The position numbers and the translations under genes are program-made. The notes under the pieces were generated by a model. It saw only the letters and a list, made by a program, of their open reading frames with translations. It had not been told where the DNA came from and did no database searches. Positions 25,614 to 35,611 of a stretch of 64,000 bases of DNA are shown in pieces (within the stretch, counting starts at the first letter, position 1; the number at the start of each line of letters is the position of its first letter). Source of the DNA: Fibrobacter sp. UWH4 (lineage in GTDB: Bacteria > Fibrobacterota > Fibrobacteria > Fibrobacterales > Fibrobacteraceae). The DNA is taken from assembly GCF_900142475.1 (NCBI RefSeq), contig NZ_FRAY01000001.1:372001-436000 (forward strand), in the 5' to 3' direction.

Positions 25614-27683
25614 TTACTTACCAAGACCGAACGCTTCGTCCATGCCTTCGATTAGCTTTGTTCCCTTGACGCCGTTGGTCGATTCGAAGAGTGCGAATCC
25701 GCCGGTGTAGCCCCAATGGGTGAGAGGAATTTCAAGTGTATCGCTGATTTCCCTCATGGCGGTCATGTAGTTCAGCACGGACTGCTTGTCTGTTTTCAGG
25801 TTGTAGGCGCCGAATTCGTTGATGATGACCGGGACATTGTTTTCGACGGCCCATTCCTTGGCGGGTAGGATCAGGTTGAGGATGTATTCCTTGTTGCCAA
25901 CTTTATAGTAGTTGAAAATGTCGTCCTTGTACCACTTGGGGAGCTCTTTGGTGACACCAAAGTCGGCGCTGTATTCGGACCATCTTTCCTTGTCGTAGGG
26001 GAACATCAGGTTCTTGACCTTCTTGAGGTCTGTCCAGTTGGCGTACTGGTGCGTGAATACGAAGGGCTCGTAGGTGTGGATGGCGTAGATGACGTTGTCG
26101 TCGTTCAACGGCTTGCCTGCTGCGAGTTTCTTGATGGAATACCATTCGACATCGCCGAAGATAATAGAATGTTTCTTGTCGACCGTGCGGATGGAGTCGA
26201 TGATTTCCTGTGCAGCCTTGCGCCAGTTGGTGGTGCTGACCTTGCCGTTTTTCATGTCGGGTTCGTTCAGCAGCTCAAAGAAGATGTCTTCGCGTGCATT
26301 TTCTGCGTAGTGGGCAGCAACGTGCTTCCACACTTCGGCCATCATCTTGGTATACTTGGCGTTGATGGCGGTCTTGGTGTTGTAGCCGTTGTCGTATTCG
26401 TGGTAGTCAATAACGAAGGACATCCCATACTTGGCGGTCCATTCTTCAAAGGCGTCGAGGACTTCGAACAGGTTCTTGTCGTCGTAGGAGAGGGTGGTCG
26501 TATCGGCAGTGTCTGCAACGAAGGCGTCGCGGTTGGTGGCGTACAGGTCAAGGTCGATGGGCAGACGCAGGGACTTGACGCCGTTTTCGGCCATCAGTTT
26601 TATGTCGTCCTCGTCAAACTTGAATTCTCCCTTGAATACGGTTCCGTCTTCTTCGAGCCAGTTGGTAATGTTGATACCCTTGTTCAGGTACTTCATTGCC
26701 TTGGCCTGGAGCGGGTTGGTAATGGCTATGTTACCAATGGTGACTTCAGGAATGACAGGATCCTTGATTTCCATGTCAGCCGTATCCTTTTCAACTTCGC
26801 TCGTGTCCTGCAGGTAGACGTTATCGATAAGCAGGGAATCCACCTTCTTGTTTCCCTTGGCCTGGAAACTGATGTTGGTGATGTGGGCCGGGTCGAAATC
26901 GACTTCTACACCGCCCCAACCTTCCTGGGCGAGATCCTTGAAGCGGATAACCGCCTTGGTCCAGGTGCGGGCTGCCTTCATGGTCATCATGTGGACATCG
27001 TAATTGGTTACGTCGGAGGTTTCGACGCGAACGGTATGAGCTCCACCCTTGTACCAGTAAGTAAGTCCACCGTATTTAGTGTAATCCACTTCGGTATCCA
27101 GGGTCACGCCCCAGCCGACATAAGGATCATACTTGTATTCGCCCTTGTCAAGTGCGTAGTAGACGGCCCAAGCGTAGTTGGTGCCGTTGTCGGATTTTCT
27201 TGCTACCGGGAATCCGTCTGCGCCGACGGGACTCTTGATTTCGGAAGCACCGTCGCCATCTGCGCCGCCGTTGTTGTCGTTATAGTCGTACCAGTAGAAT
27301 TCTCCCTGCAGGGACATGTTGTCGCCGTCTTCGAAGTCATCGATCAGGAGACCCTTGCCTTCTTCCTTGGGAATGGTGACTGCGGCTACGATGTCCGTGG
27401 CTTCAGGCGGCATGACAATCTTGCTTGTGGGTTCGGCGACGGAGTCTACAGGAGTGACAGCGGTGTCTGCCGGGGTGGATGCCGTGTCGGCGGGAGTGGT
27501 TGTCGCAGTGTCAGCTGGCACAGGTGTCTGTGTCGAGTCTGTGACATTTGTTGAGTCTGCCGGAACCGGGGGCAGCTCTTCCGGTGCGTTAGGCTTGCTG
27601 CTGGAGGAATCGCTTCCGCAGGCACTCAGAACAAGGAGCGCTGCCGCAGATAGGGTGAGACTGGTCTTGGTTTTGAAATTCAT
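25614..27683 (-). CDS. CBM11-GH5 cellulase lipoprotein
   Basis: A 689-residue cell-surface endoglucanase or beta-glucanase. Order: lipoprotein signal with Cys22 (LLVLSACGSDSSSS), a Pro/Thr/Ala-rich linker with repeated PADTA units (38-85), a CBM11-like beta-sandwich (110-295, with LIDDFEDGDN and WYKGGAHTVRVE), a second linker, and a GH5 barrel (325-685). The acid/base is E474 in LLNEPDM and the nucleophile E623 in VIINEFGAYN; HTYEP at 536-540 is also typical. Lipid anchoring keeps the enzyme on the cell, as expected for a cellulose-adherent bacterium. Single gene with its own terminator. Confidence 0.93.
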   Translation of the reverse strand: MNFKTKTSLTLSAAALLVLSACGSDSSSSKPNAPEELPPVPADSTNVTDSTQTPVPADTATTTPADTASTPADTAVTPVDSVAEPTSKIVMPPEATDIVAAVTIPKEEGKGLLIDDFEDGDNMSLQGEFYWYDYNDNNGGADGDGASEIKSPVGADGFPVARKSDNGTNYAWAVYYALDKGEYKYDPYVGWGVTLDTEVDYTKYGGLTYWYKGGAHTVRVETSDVTNYDVHMMTMKAARTWTKAVIRFKDLAQEGWGGVEVDFDPAHITNISFQAKGNKKVDSLLIDNVYLQDTSEVEKDTADMEIKDPVIPEVTIGNIAITNPLQAKAMKYLNKGINITNWLEEDGTVFKGEFKFDEDDIKLMAENGVKSLRLPIDLDLYATNRDAFVADTADTTTLSYDDKNLFEVLDAFEEWTAKYGMSFVIDYHEYDNGYNTKTAINAKYTKMMAEVWKHVAAHYAENAREDIFFELLNEPDMKNGKVSTTNWRKAAQEIIDSIRTVDKKHSIIFGDVEWYSIKKLAAGKPLNDDNVIYAIHTYEPFVFTHQYANWTDLKKVKNLMFPYDKERWSEYSADFGVTKELPKWYKDDIFNYYKVGNKEYILNLILPAKEWAVENNVPVIINEFGAYNLKTDKQSVLNYMTAMREISDTLEIPLTHWGYTGGFALFESTNGVKGTKLIEGMDEAFGLGK

Positions 27684-27852
27684 CGTGACCTCACTAGGGT
27701 TTATGCATCTTAAAGCTATATTGGAACGAGTAATAAAACAAGCTTCGGGGCACGATTTGCGTATACACGGGTAACCTTGATGCCGGCGCCTTGGTGTAGC
27801 AAAAGCCTGTCTTTTTACCTTTTTTCATAAATTTATTCTTGAAATCAGTAAT

Positions 27853-29316
27853 ATGGTCCTTTTAAAAGGCCTGTTTTCGTGCTGGTGTATCAACTGTTTC
27901 TTGCGCGAGGGCAACGTCACTATTTACTATCTTTTGCCCGTGCGCTTCTTTTCTGAAAAATACCATGAATCCATAAAGCTTGCCCGTAAGGCAAAGTTAC
28001 CGGATTTGCAATGGGAGTTGCAGAAAGGGGCTGATGTTCGTTATACTGGATGTAACCGGATCGATGTTCATCGAGGTGAAGTTCCTTCTTTCGGCTATGT
28101 TTCGGGTGATAACCTGAATCCGGTTGGAACCTTTGTCGTGGTGCGTGACCGTTCTATTCCGGATGGAGTCTATGCCTACGATGCTTCGGGAAAAAGCGAT
28201 GCTCCCGATGTGGTGGGACAGTTGGCCCGCATGGGTGGCAAGGAAGATATCAAGCGGATTGTGTCCGCGTTTCCGGATAGCGATGTCGCAGAAGACGCTC
28301 CGTTGCTCTACATTTTTACGGGGCATCTGGAACGATCCGTATGGCGGTTTCGCGAGGCCTCGTATGCCCAGGTGATGCAGGATGTGGGGGCGTGTGCCGC
28401 AAGCGTCCTTTTGCATGCCAAGTCCAAAGGTGCGAAGGTCTTTGCCCTGGGTGGGTTTGTCGATGACGAAATCGCGGTAGTCCTTAATTTGTCCGCAGCG
28501 GAGGTTCCGCTCGCGGCTTTGGCGGTTTTTCCGGAGTATAGCGAAACGGCTTTCAATTCCGTAGATGAAGGTGTCGGCGAAACGGCGTATTCCAACCGTA
28601 GCGAAATTGAAACCGCCGGTGACGAGACGCTTTCCCGTTATCCGTCGGTTTTTATGTTGCAGAATCGCGTCGAAAGTATCGTCGACCTTTCAAAATGCAT
28701 TCGCATTCGCAGGCTTTCGGCGCAGGCTCTCCCCGGTGATGAATTTCCGCTGACTCCCGCCAAATACGATGTGTCGCAGTACCTAGAACGGCTTTCTGAC
28801 TTGGAGGCGGTGCCGCAGACCTTTAGACCGTTCAAGAAAGTGGGACTCGACCTGGACGATTTTTCTGGGCTTTTGCGATGGCTGGAGGTGGGGCAGATTC
28901 ATCTTTTCGGTGCGGGACTTCTGAAAATGTGGGTGATCGCCTTCGACGTGATGTTCGTCTATCCGGGAGTCTACCGTTATATCCCGGTGCGCAAGTCCAT
29001 CTACATGCAGTCGGGTGCGGTTAACGAGAAAAAGTTCGCCAAGTGCCATGCGGCTCCGGAAGAGGCGGAAAATACGGCGTTTGCGCTCATCTTGACGGCG
29101 GACCTGAACGAGTCCTGCAATTTACTCGGTGAACGGGCTTACCGCTATATGAACCTTAATGCAGGGTATATGGTGCAGTCTTTGCATCTGTCTTCACGGA
29201 TGATTCGGAAATCGTCCCGTAGTGAACGCTTCTTTTTCCACGATGATTTGCGGAAACTTTGCGACATCCCCGAAAGCGAAAGCATTATTGCCGAAATTCT
29301 TGTAGGAAAGTCATAA
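27853..29316 (+). CDS. SagB-like double nitroreductase-fold oxidoreductase
   Basis: A 487-residue protein with two nitroreductase-like halves. The first holds MQDVGACAASVLLHAKSKGA and EVPLAALAVFPE (about 170-230). The second holds GERAYRYMNLNAGYMVQSLHLSS followed by FFHDDLRKLCDIPESES, here split in two motifs. This arrangement matches the SagB type of FMN-dependent oxidases that aromatise azolines in modified peptides, though free-standing relatives of unknown use exist. No precursor peptide or YcaO partner is next to it. FMN binding and reaction are inferred from the family. The first 30 residues are Cys-rich and poorly conserved-looking; a later start is possible. Confidence 0.65.
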   Translation: MVLLKGLFSCWCINCFLREGNVTIYYLLPVRFFSEKYHESIKLARKAKLPDLQWELQKGADVRYTGCNRIDVHRGEVPSFGYVSGDNLNPVGTFVVVRDRSIPDGVYAYDASGKSDAPDVVGQLARMGGKEDIKRIVSAFPDSDVAEDAPLLYIFTGHLERSVWRFREASYAQVMQDVGACAASVLLHAKSKGAKVFALGGFVDDEIAVVLNLSAAEVPLAALAVFPEYSETAFNSVDEGVGETAYSNRSEIETAGDETLSRYPSVFMLQNRVESIVDLSKCIRIRRLSAQALPGDEFPLTPAKYDVSQYLERLSDLEAVPQTFRPFKKVGLDLDDFSGLLRWLEVGQIHLFGAGLLKMWVIAFDVMFVYPGVYRYIPVRKSIYMQSGAVNEKKFAKCHAAPEEAENTAFALILTADLNESCNLLGERAYRYMNLNAGYMVQSLHLSSRMIRKSSRSERFFFHDDLRKLCDIPESESIIAEILVGKS

Positions 29317-29359
29317 TTTTCTTATATTTTGTCTAAAAACTTAGGCTAGGAGTTAAAAT

Positions 29360-31006
29360 ATGCCCCAAAAGCAAGGCTTAATTATTTTATTGTCTTTGTT
29401 CGTTGCGCTACTTGCAGCTTGTGGCTCTTCGGACAGTTCCTCGTCGAATAATGACGACAATCGCTACAAAGAAGTGAAGAACGCCGATAATCTAGGAGAC
29501 TGCTCCGATGAAAATGAAGGCGATTCTGTCTATGTCGCTTCGGAAAAGATGTACGTGACCTGTCTCAACGGTTTCTGGTCTGAGTTTACCCCTCCCGATA
29601 CCGATACAAGTGCGGGCAAGTTGAACATCTATGTGGCCGCGGACGATACCATTCCGTCTCTTTCGAAGTTGATTTCCTGCACTTACAGCTATGACGGCTG
29701 GCTGGTCTTTGTGGCTTCGTTGAACTCCTATATGCTTTGCGAGGACTACGAATGGGTCGAGTATAAGCCGAAGTCCTCGTCGAGTGGAGATGTTGAATCG
29801 AGCGATGACAACGAGTCCTATTCCGAAGAGTCTTCCAGCAGTCGTAGGGCGCAGTCCTCTAGTTCCCATGTCATGACCCGTGATGAAATTCTCGGTCCTT
29901 GCACCATGGCAAACAACGGCGCCGTTGCGATGGATTCCCTGGATGAAATTCGCGTATCCGGGACAGACTACTATATCTGCCGCTCCGGTCTTTGGATTTC
30001 TGCGGATACCTATGACATGAATACCCATGGGTGGTCCGATACGACCGATGGCGCCTTCAGGGAAGGTATGTGGAGCACGTTTATTTTTAATCCTGTTTCG
30101 GAAGAGTGCGTAACGGAAGAAGATTCTTACACTTACCAGGTTTATGTCTATGACAGGGGTTGGCGTGTCGCTAAGAGAGATGAACTTTGCTACGGCAAGG
30201 CTTGCACGGCGATGACCGGTGGTGAATCTATTGTTTGGAATGGAAGAACGTATGTGTGCAGCGACACTGCCTGGCGGCAGGAAAATGTCTACGGCATGGA
30301 CAAAAGCTCCTTCTTTGCGTCTGATGTCGATTACGGTTCGCTGACAGATGCCCGAGACGGTCAGGTCTATAAGACTGTGAAAATCGGGACGCAGGTGTGG
30401 ATGGCCGAGAACCTGAACTATGCGGATTCCCTGGAGGATGTCGTGCTGCAGGATGGCGCCAGCTTCTGCTATGACGACGATTCCGACAACTGTGCTGTGG
30501 GCGGAAGGTTCTATCGATGGGCTGCTGCGATGGGCCTCTTGTCGAAGTATAATAATTCCCGTGCGGATACGACGTTGCTGAAAAGTTCCAATCACAGGGG
30601 GCTTTGCCCGGAAGGTTGGCATATTCCCGATACGACGGAATGGAACACCTTGATTGCAACCGTGGGTAAAGGAAACGCCCATACGCTCAAGACGACTGGT
30701 GCCTGGTTGTTCTATGCGGATTCCATCAATGCCGCGACCAATACGACTGGTTTCAGTGCCGCACCGATGGGTACCAATTCTACGAGCGGTGTGAACAGTC
30801 AGATTCTGTTCTGCTCGACTTACCAGACCGATTACGATGAGTTCCGCTATTTTAGCCTTTCTTATAGTTCCAATCAGCTTTATTCCGGAAGTCGCGACAA
30901 GGAATATCCGTGCTTTATCCGTTGCCTTCAGGATGCCGCCTCATCGCAGCCGGAGCCGGATGATCCTATAGATACTGACGATTCTGGCGAAACGGAAAAT
31001 AATTAA
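29360..31006 (+). CDS. FISUMP-domain lipoprotein
   Basis: A 548-residue surface lipoprotein (signal MPQKQGLIILLSLFVALLAAC, Cys21). Residues 22-330 include Ser-rich linkers (SSSRRAQSSSSH) and repeated short cysteine modules of the type LxxCTxxNxGxVxxxD. Residues ~325-535 form the Fibrobacter succinogenes major paralogous domain, recognisable by DGQVYKTVKIGTQVWMAENL, RWAAAMG and LCPEGWHIPDTTEWNTL. The domain is associated with the cell surface; its biochemical role is unknown. The paralogue at 31018 follows immediately. Confidence 0.88.
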   Translation: MPQKQGLIILLSLFVALLAACGSSDSSSSNNDDNRYKEVKNADNLGDCSDENEGDSVYVASEKMYVTCLNGFWSEFTPPDTDTSAGKLNIYVAADDTIPSLSKLISCTYSYDGWLVFVASLNSYMLCEDYEWVEYKPKSSSSGDVESSDDNESYSEESSSSRRAQSSSSHVMTRDEILGPCTMANNGAVAMDSLDEIRVSGTDYYICRSGLWISADTYDMNTHGWSDTTDGAFREGMWSTFIFNPVSEECVTEEDSYTYQVYVYDRGWRVAKRDELCYGKACTAMTGGESIVWNGRTYVCSDTAWRQENVYGMDKSSFFASDVDYGSLTDARDGQVYKTVKIGTQVWMAENLNYADSLEDVVLQDGASFCYDDDSDNCAVGGRFYRWAAAMGLLSKYNNSRADTTLLKSSNHRGLCPEGWHIPDTTEWNTLIATVGKGNAHTLKTTGAWLFYADSINAATNTTGFSAAPMGTNSTSGVNSQILFCSTYQTDYDEFRYFSLSYSSNQLYSGSRDKEYPCFIRCLQDAASSQPEPDDPIDTDDSGETENN

Positions 31007-31017
31007 TGGGGGAAATG

Positions 31018-32721
31018 ATGAATAATAAGGTTCTTTTACTTGCTTTTTCTGCGGTTTCCCTGTCAATGCTCGTCGCCTGTGGCGGTAGCAGCGGCAGCGG
31101 TTCGAATACAGCCGACGTGGATTATATTTTCTCGAACTATTCGGAATTGACCAAGAGTGTCTCTTGCAACTATTCCAACGACGGTAAAATTGCCTATCTG
31201 ACCGATATCGAGTCTGCAAAAATTTGCTCGGACGGTTACTGGGAAGATATTGATCTAGTTGCAAAGGATACGTCTTCTGAATCCAAGAACATCGTTGCCG
31301 ATACGGTGTTTAACTACTCGAGCTTGCCGTCTTGCAACTACTCCAGGGAAGATTCCGTCGTTTATGTCCGTTCGCTCCAGATCAACCTGGTGTGCGATGG
31401 GTACAGCTGGCAGGAAGAGGCCCTGAGCGAGGTCCCGACCTCGGTTTCGACGATGAAGGCCTTGCCTACGTGCGTGCCGTCCATTGCCGGTGCGATTGTC
31501 TATGTGAGCGGAATTGGCGAAGACGTGATTTGCTCCGAGAAACGCTGGGTCGAATATCGCCACTGGCTTGAGTCGTCGTCTTCGATGAATTCTAGCAGTT
31601 CCTCGTACGATGACGATGATGAAAGTTCGTCTTCTTATAAGACTGACGAAGAATCGGTGCTCGGCAAGTGCTCCGCCGAAAATAACGGAATGCTCGCCTA
31701 TGACAGCAACCATGTTCTTGGTTACAGCTCCAACTACTATTATTATTGCGATGGATCGTGGGAATCCTGGGAAGCCGCTCCGTCCGAAATGATCGATACG
31801 CTCGGATGGGGAAGCGCCGAAGACGGAATCTTCAGGCCGGGTGATTATTCCTACAAGAGCAATCGCTACAGGGATCTGCCTGCAATCTGCAACTTCAATG
31901 GCGAAGGCGGCGCCGTTTACTTTGTCCATGATGGTTCCTGGCGTCTTGCGACCGATATGGAAGTCTGTATGTTGCGCCTTTGCAATAAGAGCCACACCGG
32001 GGATACGGAATTGCTGGAAGGTTATACCTATAGGTGCAACGGCGAAGACTGGGTCTTTGATTCGCTTTACTCTAGCGCCAAGGTGGACCGCTTCAAGAAA
32101 GGCGTGACTTATGGAACTTTGCTGGATGCTCGCGATAGCAATTCCTACAAGACGGTTGTCATTGGCGGAAAAACCTGGATGGCTGAAAACCTGAGGTATG
32201 CGGATACAGTGGCGACGACTACTTTGAAGGCAGGCGGTTCTTCTTGCTGGCGCGACGATCCGAATAATTGCGAAATCGGTGGCCGTACCTATAAGTGGGC
32301 AGCCCTGATGGGGATCGCCAGTACCTACAATACGCAGAAATATGCGGATTCTCTTGTCAAGAAACCGGTTCAGGGCGTCTGTCCTTCTGGCTGGCACGTG
32401 CCGGATTCAACGGAATGGAAAAGCTTGATTTCGGCCGCGAACAATTCGGCATCCATGATTAAATCCGAAACCGGCTGGCCTTACGACGAAGATGCTGTGC
32501 TCCCGAACAATGCCTTGGGCTTTACCGCCGTTCCTGCGGGATATACTTACAGCTCTTATGATTACGGGAATCTCGGAGAAGTGTTCTGCACGATGCACCA
32601 GGTGGGGGCATCCTCATTTGTCGGCTACTCCGTGACGTACAGCTCGTCGTATATTTCTAGACGGGAAACGACGAAGGTGAGTGGCTGCCACTTAAGGTGC
32701 GTTCAGGATACGGAAGAATAA
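31018..32721 (+). CDS. FISUMP-domain lipoprotein, tandem paralogue
   Basis: A 567-residue paralogue of the preceding gene: lipoprotein signal MNNKVLLLAFSAVSLSMLVAC, Ser-rich linkers (SSSMNSSSSSYDDDDESSSS) and a C-terminal FISUMP domain from ~365 (SYKTVVIGGKTWMAENLRYA, GVCPSGWHVPDSTEWKSL). The frame opens at 31006 inside the previous stop, but GGGGGA at 31008-31013 points to ATG 31018 (or 31015). The two genes are co-transcribed. The cysteine modules in the N-terminal half differ more than the FISUMP domain does. Confidence 0.88.
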   Translation: MNNKVLLLAFSAVSLSMLVACGGSSGSGSNTADVDYIFSNYSELTKSVSCNYSNDGKIAYLTDIESAKICSDGYWEDIDLVAKDTSSESKNIVADTVFNYSSLPSCNYSREDSVVYVRSLQINLVCDGYSWQEEALSEVPTSVSTMKALPTCVPSIAGAIVYVSGIGEDVICSEKRWVEYRHWLESSSSMNSSSSSYDDDDESSSSYKTDEESVLGKCSAENNGMLAYDSNHVLGYSSNYYYYCDGSWESWEAAPSEMIDTLGWGSAEDGIFRPGDYSYKSNRYRDLPAICNFNGEGGAVYFVHDGSWRLATDMEVCMLRLCNKSHTGDTELLEGYTYRCNGEDWVFDSLYSSAKVDRFKKGVTYGTLLDARDSNSYKTVVIGGKTWMAENLRYADTVATTTLKAGGSSCWRDDPNNCEIGGRTYKWAALMGIASTYNTQKYADSLVKKPVQGVCPSGWHVPDSTEWKSLISAANNSASMIKSETGWPYDEDAVLPNNALGFTAVPAGYTYSSYDYGNLGEVFCTMHQVGASSFVGYSVTYSSSYISRRETTKVSGCHLRCVQDTEE

Positions 32722-32733
32722 TCTTCCTTTAAA

Positions 32734-33423
32734 TTAAATCCACGGAACTATGATCGGGGCTATCACTGCGGTGAATAGCCCCGCTATTCCTATAGAGAGG
32801 CTGCTCATGGCGCCTTGGATTTCGCCGAGTTCCATCGCCTTGGTGGTTCCTAGGGCGTGGCTTGCGGTGCCGATAGCGATTCCCTGAGCCACCTTGTGCT
32901 TAATGCGGCAGAACCTGCAGACGGCTGGGGCGGAAACGGCTCCCGTGATTCCTGTAACGACTATCGAGATGATGGTTACCGAGGGAATGCCGCCAATCTG
33001 CTCGGAAACAACGGAGCCCATGGGAATCGTGATGGATTTGGGAAGCAGCGAAAGCATAAGGGTGTCGCTGAGGCCGATGGCCTTGCTGACAAGGATGACG
33101 CACGCCATGGAAGTCATGCTCCCGGCAACAATTCCGGCGAGGATGGGCTTCCAGAATTTGACGAGCTTGGCGATTTGTTTGTAGAGGGGGACGGCGAGTA
33201 CGACCGTTGCGGGCGAGAGCAGCACCGAGATGTAGTCTCCGCCGACATTGTAGCTTTCGAGACTGATCCCTGTAGCCAGAAGAAATCCGACGATAAGGAT
33301 GTTGGCTATCAGGAGCGGATTCAGGAAGGAATACTTCCATTTTTTGCTGATAGTAACGCCGATTTCAAAAGCGGTGACGGAAAGGAGAATGCCGAACAAG
33401 GGCGAATTGACGATTTCGTTCAT
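32734..33423 (-). CDS. lrgB: LrgB/CidB-family membrane protein
   Basis: A 229-residue inner-membrane protein with about seven hydrophobic segments and the LrgB hallmarks LPKSITIPMGSVVSEQIGG and GIAIGTASHALGTTKAME. LrgAB systems act as holin/antiholin-like or pyruvate/glycolate transport units. The gene overlaps lrgA by four bases (ATGA), so translation is coupled. The adjacent pair makes the assignment firm, but which physiological role applies here cannot be told. Confidence 0.92.
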   Translation of the reverse strand: MNEIVNSPLFGILLSVTAFEIGVTISKKWKYSFLNPLLIANILIVGFLLATGISLESYNVGGDYISVLLSPATVVLAVPLYKQIAKLVKFWKPILAGIVAGSMTSMACVILVSKAIGLSDTLMLSLLPKSITIPMGSVVSEQIGGIPSVTIISIVVTGITGAVSAPAVCRFCRIKHKVAQGIAIGTASHALGTTKAMELGEIQGAMSSLSIGIAGLFTAVIAPIIVPWI

Positions 33424-33860
33424 GGATGTCCTCCCTTCTTGTCGTTATTAGAGGCGTCTCGGTTGGCGAGGCGTTGGGCGTGACGTTCGGCGCGGAGGGC
33501 CAGGTTCTCGCGGTATTCCTGCTTACGGATAAAAATCTGCGTACAACGCCCGCTGACGGCGAGGGTGGCAAGCGTGAAGACGATGCAGAGAAAGAGCAAA
33601 AGGGGCCATTTCGAAAGGACGTCGTCGCCTACAGCCATAATGGCGATGCTCGGAGGGAGGAAAAATAGGGCGAGGTGGTTCAGGAAAAAGCTGGAAACCC
33701 CTGAAATTTGCTCAGGCTTGATGATTTTAAGACAAAGTAATGCGAGGAGCAGGACCATGCCGATAATGTTTCCCGGCAGGGGGATTCCCACGATGCGGTG
33801 GAGAAATTCTCCCGCAACGCAAATAGCGAAAATGACGGCGAGCTGAAGCGGTATTCTCAT
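33420..33860 (-). CDS. lrgA: LrgA/CidA-family holin-like protein
   Basis: A 146-residue membrane protein with four hydrophobic segments; GIPLPGNIIGMVLLLALL and FFLPPSIAIMAVGD are the LrgA/CidA signatures. It is the first gene of the lrgAB pair. The C-terminal ~35 residues (QEYRENLALRAERHAQRLAN onward) form a charged tail longer than in most family members. The partner LrgB starts within its stop codon. Function is as for the pair: membrane permeability or small organic acid transport. Confidence 0.9.
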   Translation of the reverse strand: MRIPLQLAVIFAICVAGEFLHRIVGIPLPGNIIGMVLLLALLCLKIIKPEQISGVSSFFLNHLALFFLPPSIAIMAVGDDVLSKWPLLLFLCIVFTLATLAVSGRCTQIFIRKQEYRENLALRAERHAQRLANRDASNNDKKGGHP

Positions 33861-33973
33861 GACGGCCGCAAATGTAGAAAATGTCTGTTAGCGACCTCAT
33901 CCGGTTTGCCGCTTCCTGTGTATTACCCTGTTTTTTACTAAATTACACTCGTTAAAACTCAAAAGGAACCGTT

Positions 33974-35587
33974 ATGGAAAACATTACGCAGATTTGGAAA
34001 AAGATTCAGTCCCCCGAATTCAACCCGGCTACCGATATGGGCCTGGTCGAACAGGTAAAGCAGGTCGCACTGACCTCCCAGGAGCCCGCCAAGGTGAGCT
34101 TTGGTACTTCTGGCTGGCGTGGCGAAATCGGTTCCGAATTTACGCTCCGCAACCTGCAGGTGGTGGGTGCCGCAATCGTCCGCCTCTATAAGGAAGCTAC
34201 ACCTGAACTTTTTGAAGCTCTCGGCGTGAAGGATTTTGCCGAACTCCAGAAGCGTGGCGTGGTCGTGGGTCACGACAACCGCTTGCTCGGTCACGAATTC
34301 TGCGAAGCCGTGGCTGACCAGTTCGCCAAGGCTGGTGTGAAGGTCTACTATGGCGGCGAAATGCCGACTCCGGAATTCAGCGCCTGCATCGAGATGCTCG
34401 GTGCCGCCTGCTCCATCAACATGACTCCGAGCCACAACCCGAGCCACTACAACGGCATCAAGTTTAACCCGGCCGATGGCGGTCCTGCCGGTCCGGAAAT
34501 CACGAACGTGATTACCAAGCTCAGCAACGAAATGATGGCCACCTGGAAGTTTGAACCGGTAGGCAAGGTTGACTGGGAAATCATCGACTCCCTCAAGATT
34601 TACAAGGAATTCCTGGTCAAGCAGGGCACCATCAAGTTCGACCGCATCAAGGACTTTATCAAGAAGGGCCGCCTGACTCTCGTTTGCGACCATGTGCACG
34701 GTTCTACCCGTCGTCGTCCGGCTGCTCTCCTCGACAATCCGGAATGCCTCATTACGCTTCGCAACGAAGACGATTCTCTGTTCGGTGGTATCGCTCCGGA
34801 ACCGTCCAGCAAGAACCTCGAAAAGGTCCGCAAGGTCCTTGACGAAAGCAAGTCCTGGTTCCGCCTGGGTGCCATTTTTGACCCGGATGGCGACCGTATC
34901 CGCTTCTACGACGGCACCCGCGAAATCGACATGAACCAGTTCGGCGCTATCGCTTTCCACTACATGGCTACCTGGCGCAAGGAACAGGGCTGCGTGGCTA
35001 AGTCCGTTGCTACCTCTAACTTTGTGAACATCATTGCCGAAAAGCTCGGCGTGCCCGTGATGGAAACTCCGGTGGGCTTCAAGAACTTCCGCCCGTGGCT
35101 TTCCCGTAACGCCAAGCAGAAGGCTCTCGTGGCATTCGAAGAATCTGACGGTATTTCGGGCCTCAACAACACGCTTGAGAAGGATGCCCAGTTCGGCCTC
35201 CTCATCGCTCTTGAAATCATGGCGGTGACCGGCAAGAACCTCGGTGAATACCTCGACGCCCTTTACGAAGAATACGGCCGCTTCTATCCGACTCGTTCGG
35301 GCTTCGAAGTGGACAAGTCCCTCGTTGGCGAACCGCTGAAGGCCAAGGTGAACGCCATCGCCGATATCGCGAAGCCGGGTGCAAAGGTCATGGTCGGTAA
35401 CAACGAAAAGACCGTGAAGCAGCTCCTCACGCTCGATGGCGTTAAGATCATCTTCGACGATGACTCCTGGATGCTGGTGCGTCCGTCCGGTACCGAACCC
35501 AAGGTGCGCATTTATACGGAATGCCGCAACCCGGATGAAAAGGACCCGATGTTCGAGGCTGCCAAGGCTCTGTTCTTCAAGAATTAA
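33974..35587 (+). CDS. Phosphoglucomutase/phosphomannomutase-family enzyme
   Basis: A 537-residue alpha-D-phosphohexomutase that interconverts hexose-1- and hexose-6-phosphates, feeding glycogen and cell-wall sugar nucleotides. GTSGWRGE lies at 44-51, the phosphoserine loop is TPSHNP with S153, the Mg site DPDGDR at 303-308, the sugar-binding EESDGISG near 390 and the phosphate site RPSGTEPKVRIYTE near 505. AAAAGGAA precedes the ATG. It is longer than bacterial PMM/PGM (~450), closer to the larger PGM group. Codon use is strongly biased, indicating high expression. Confidence 0.92.
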   Translation: MENITQIWKKIQSPEFNPATDMGLVEQVKQVALTSQEPAKVSFGTSGWRGEIGSEFTLRNLQVVGAAIVRLYKEATPELFEALGVKDFAELQKRGVVVGHDNRLLGHEFCEAVADQFAKAGVKVYYGGEMPTPEFSACIEMLGAACSINMTPSHNPSHYNGIKFNPADGGPAGPEITNVITKLSNEMMATWKFEPVGKVDWEIIDSLKIYKEFLVKQGTIKFDRIKDFIKKGRLTLVCDHVHGSTRRRPAALLDNPECLITLRNEDDSLFGGIAPEPSSKNLEKVRKVLDESKSWFRLGAIFDPDGDRIRFYDGTREIDMNQFGAIAFHYMATWRKEQGCVAKSVATSNFVNIIAEKLGVPVMETPVGFKNFRPWLSRNAKQKALVAFEESDGISGLNNTLEKDAQFGLLIALEIMAVTGKNLGEYLDALYEEYGRFYPTRSGFEVDKSLVGEPLKAKVNAIADIAKPGAKVMVGNNEKTVKQLLTLDGVKIIFDDDSWMLVRPSGTEPKVRIYTECRNPDEKDPMFEAAKALFFKN

Positions 35588-35611
35588 TAAGTCTTTCAAA
35601 GGGAGGTTCCT

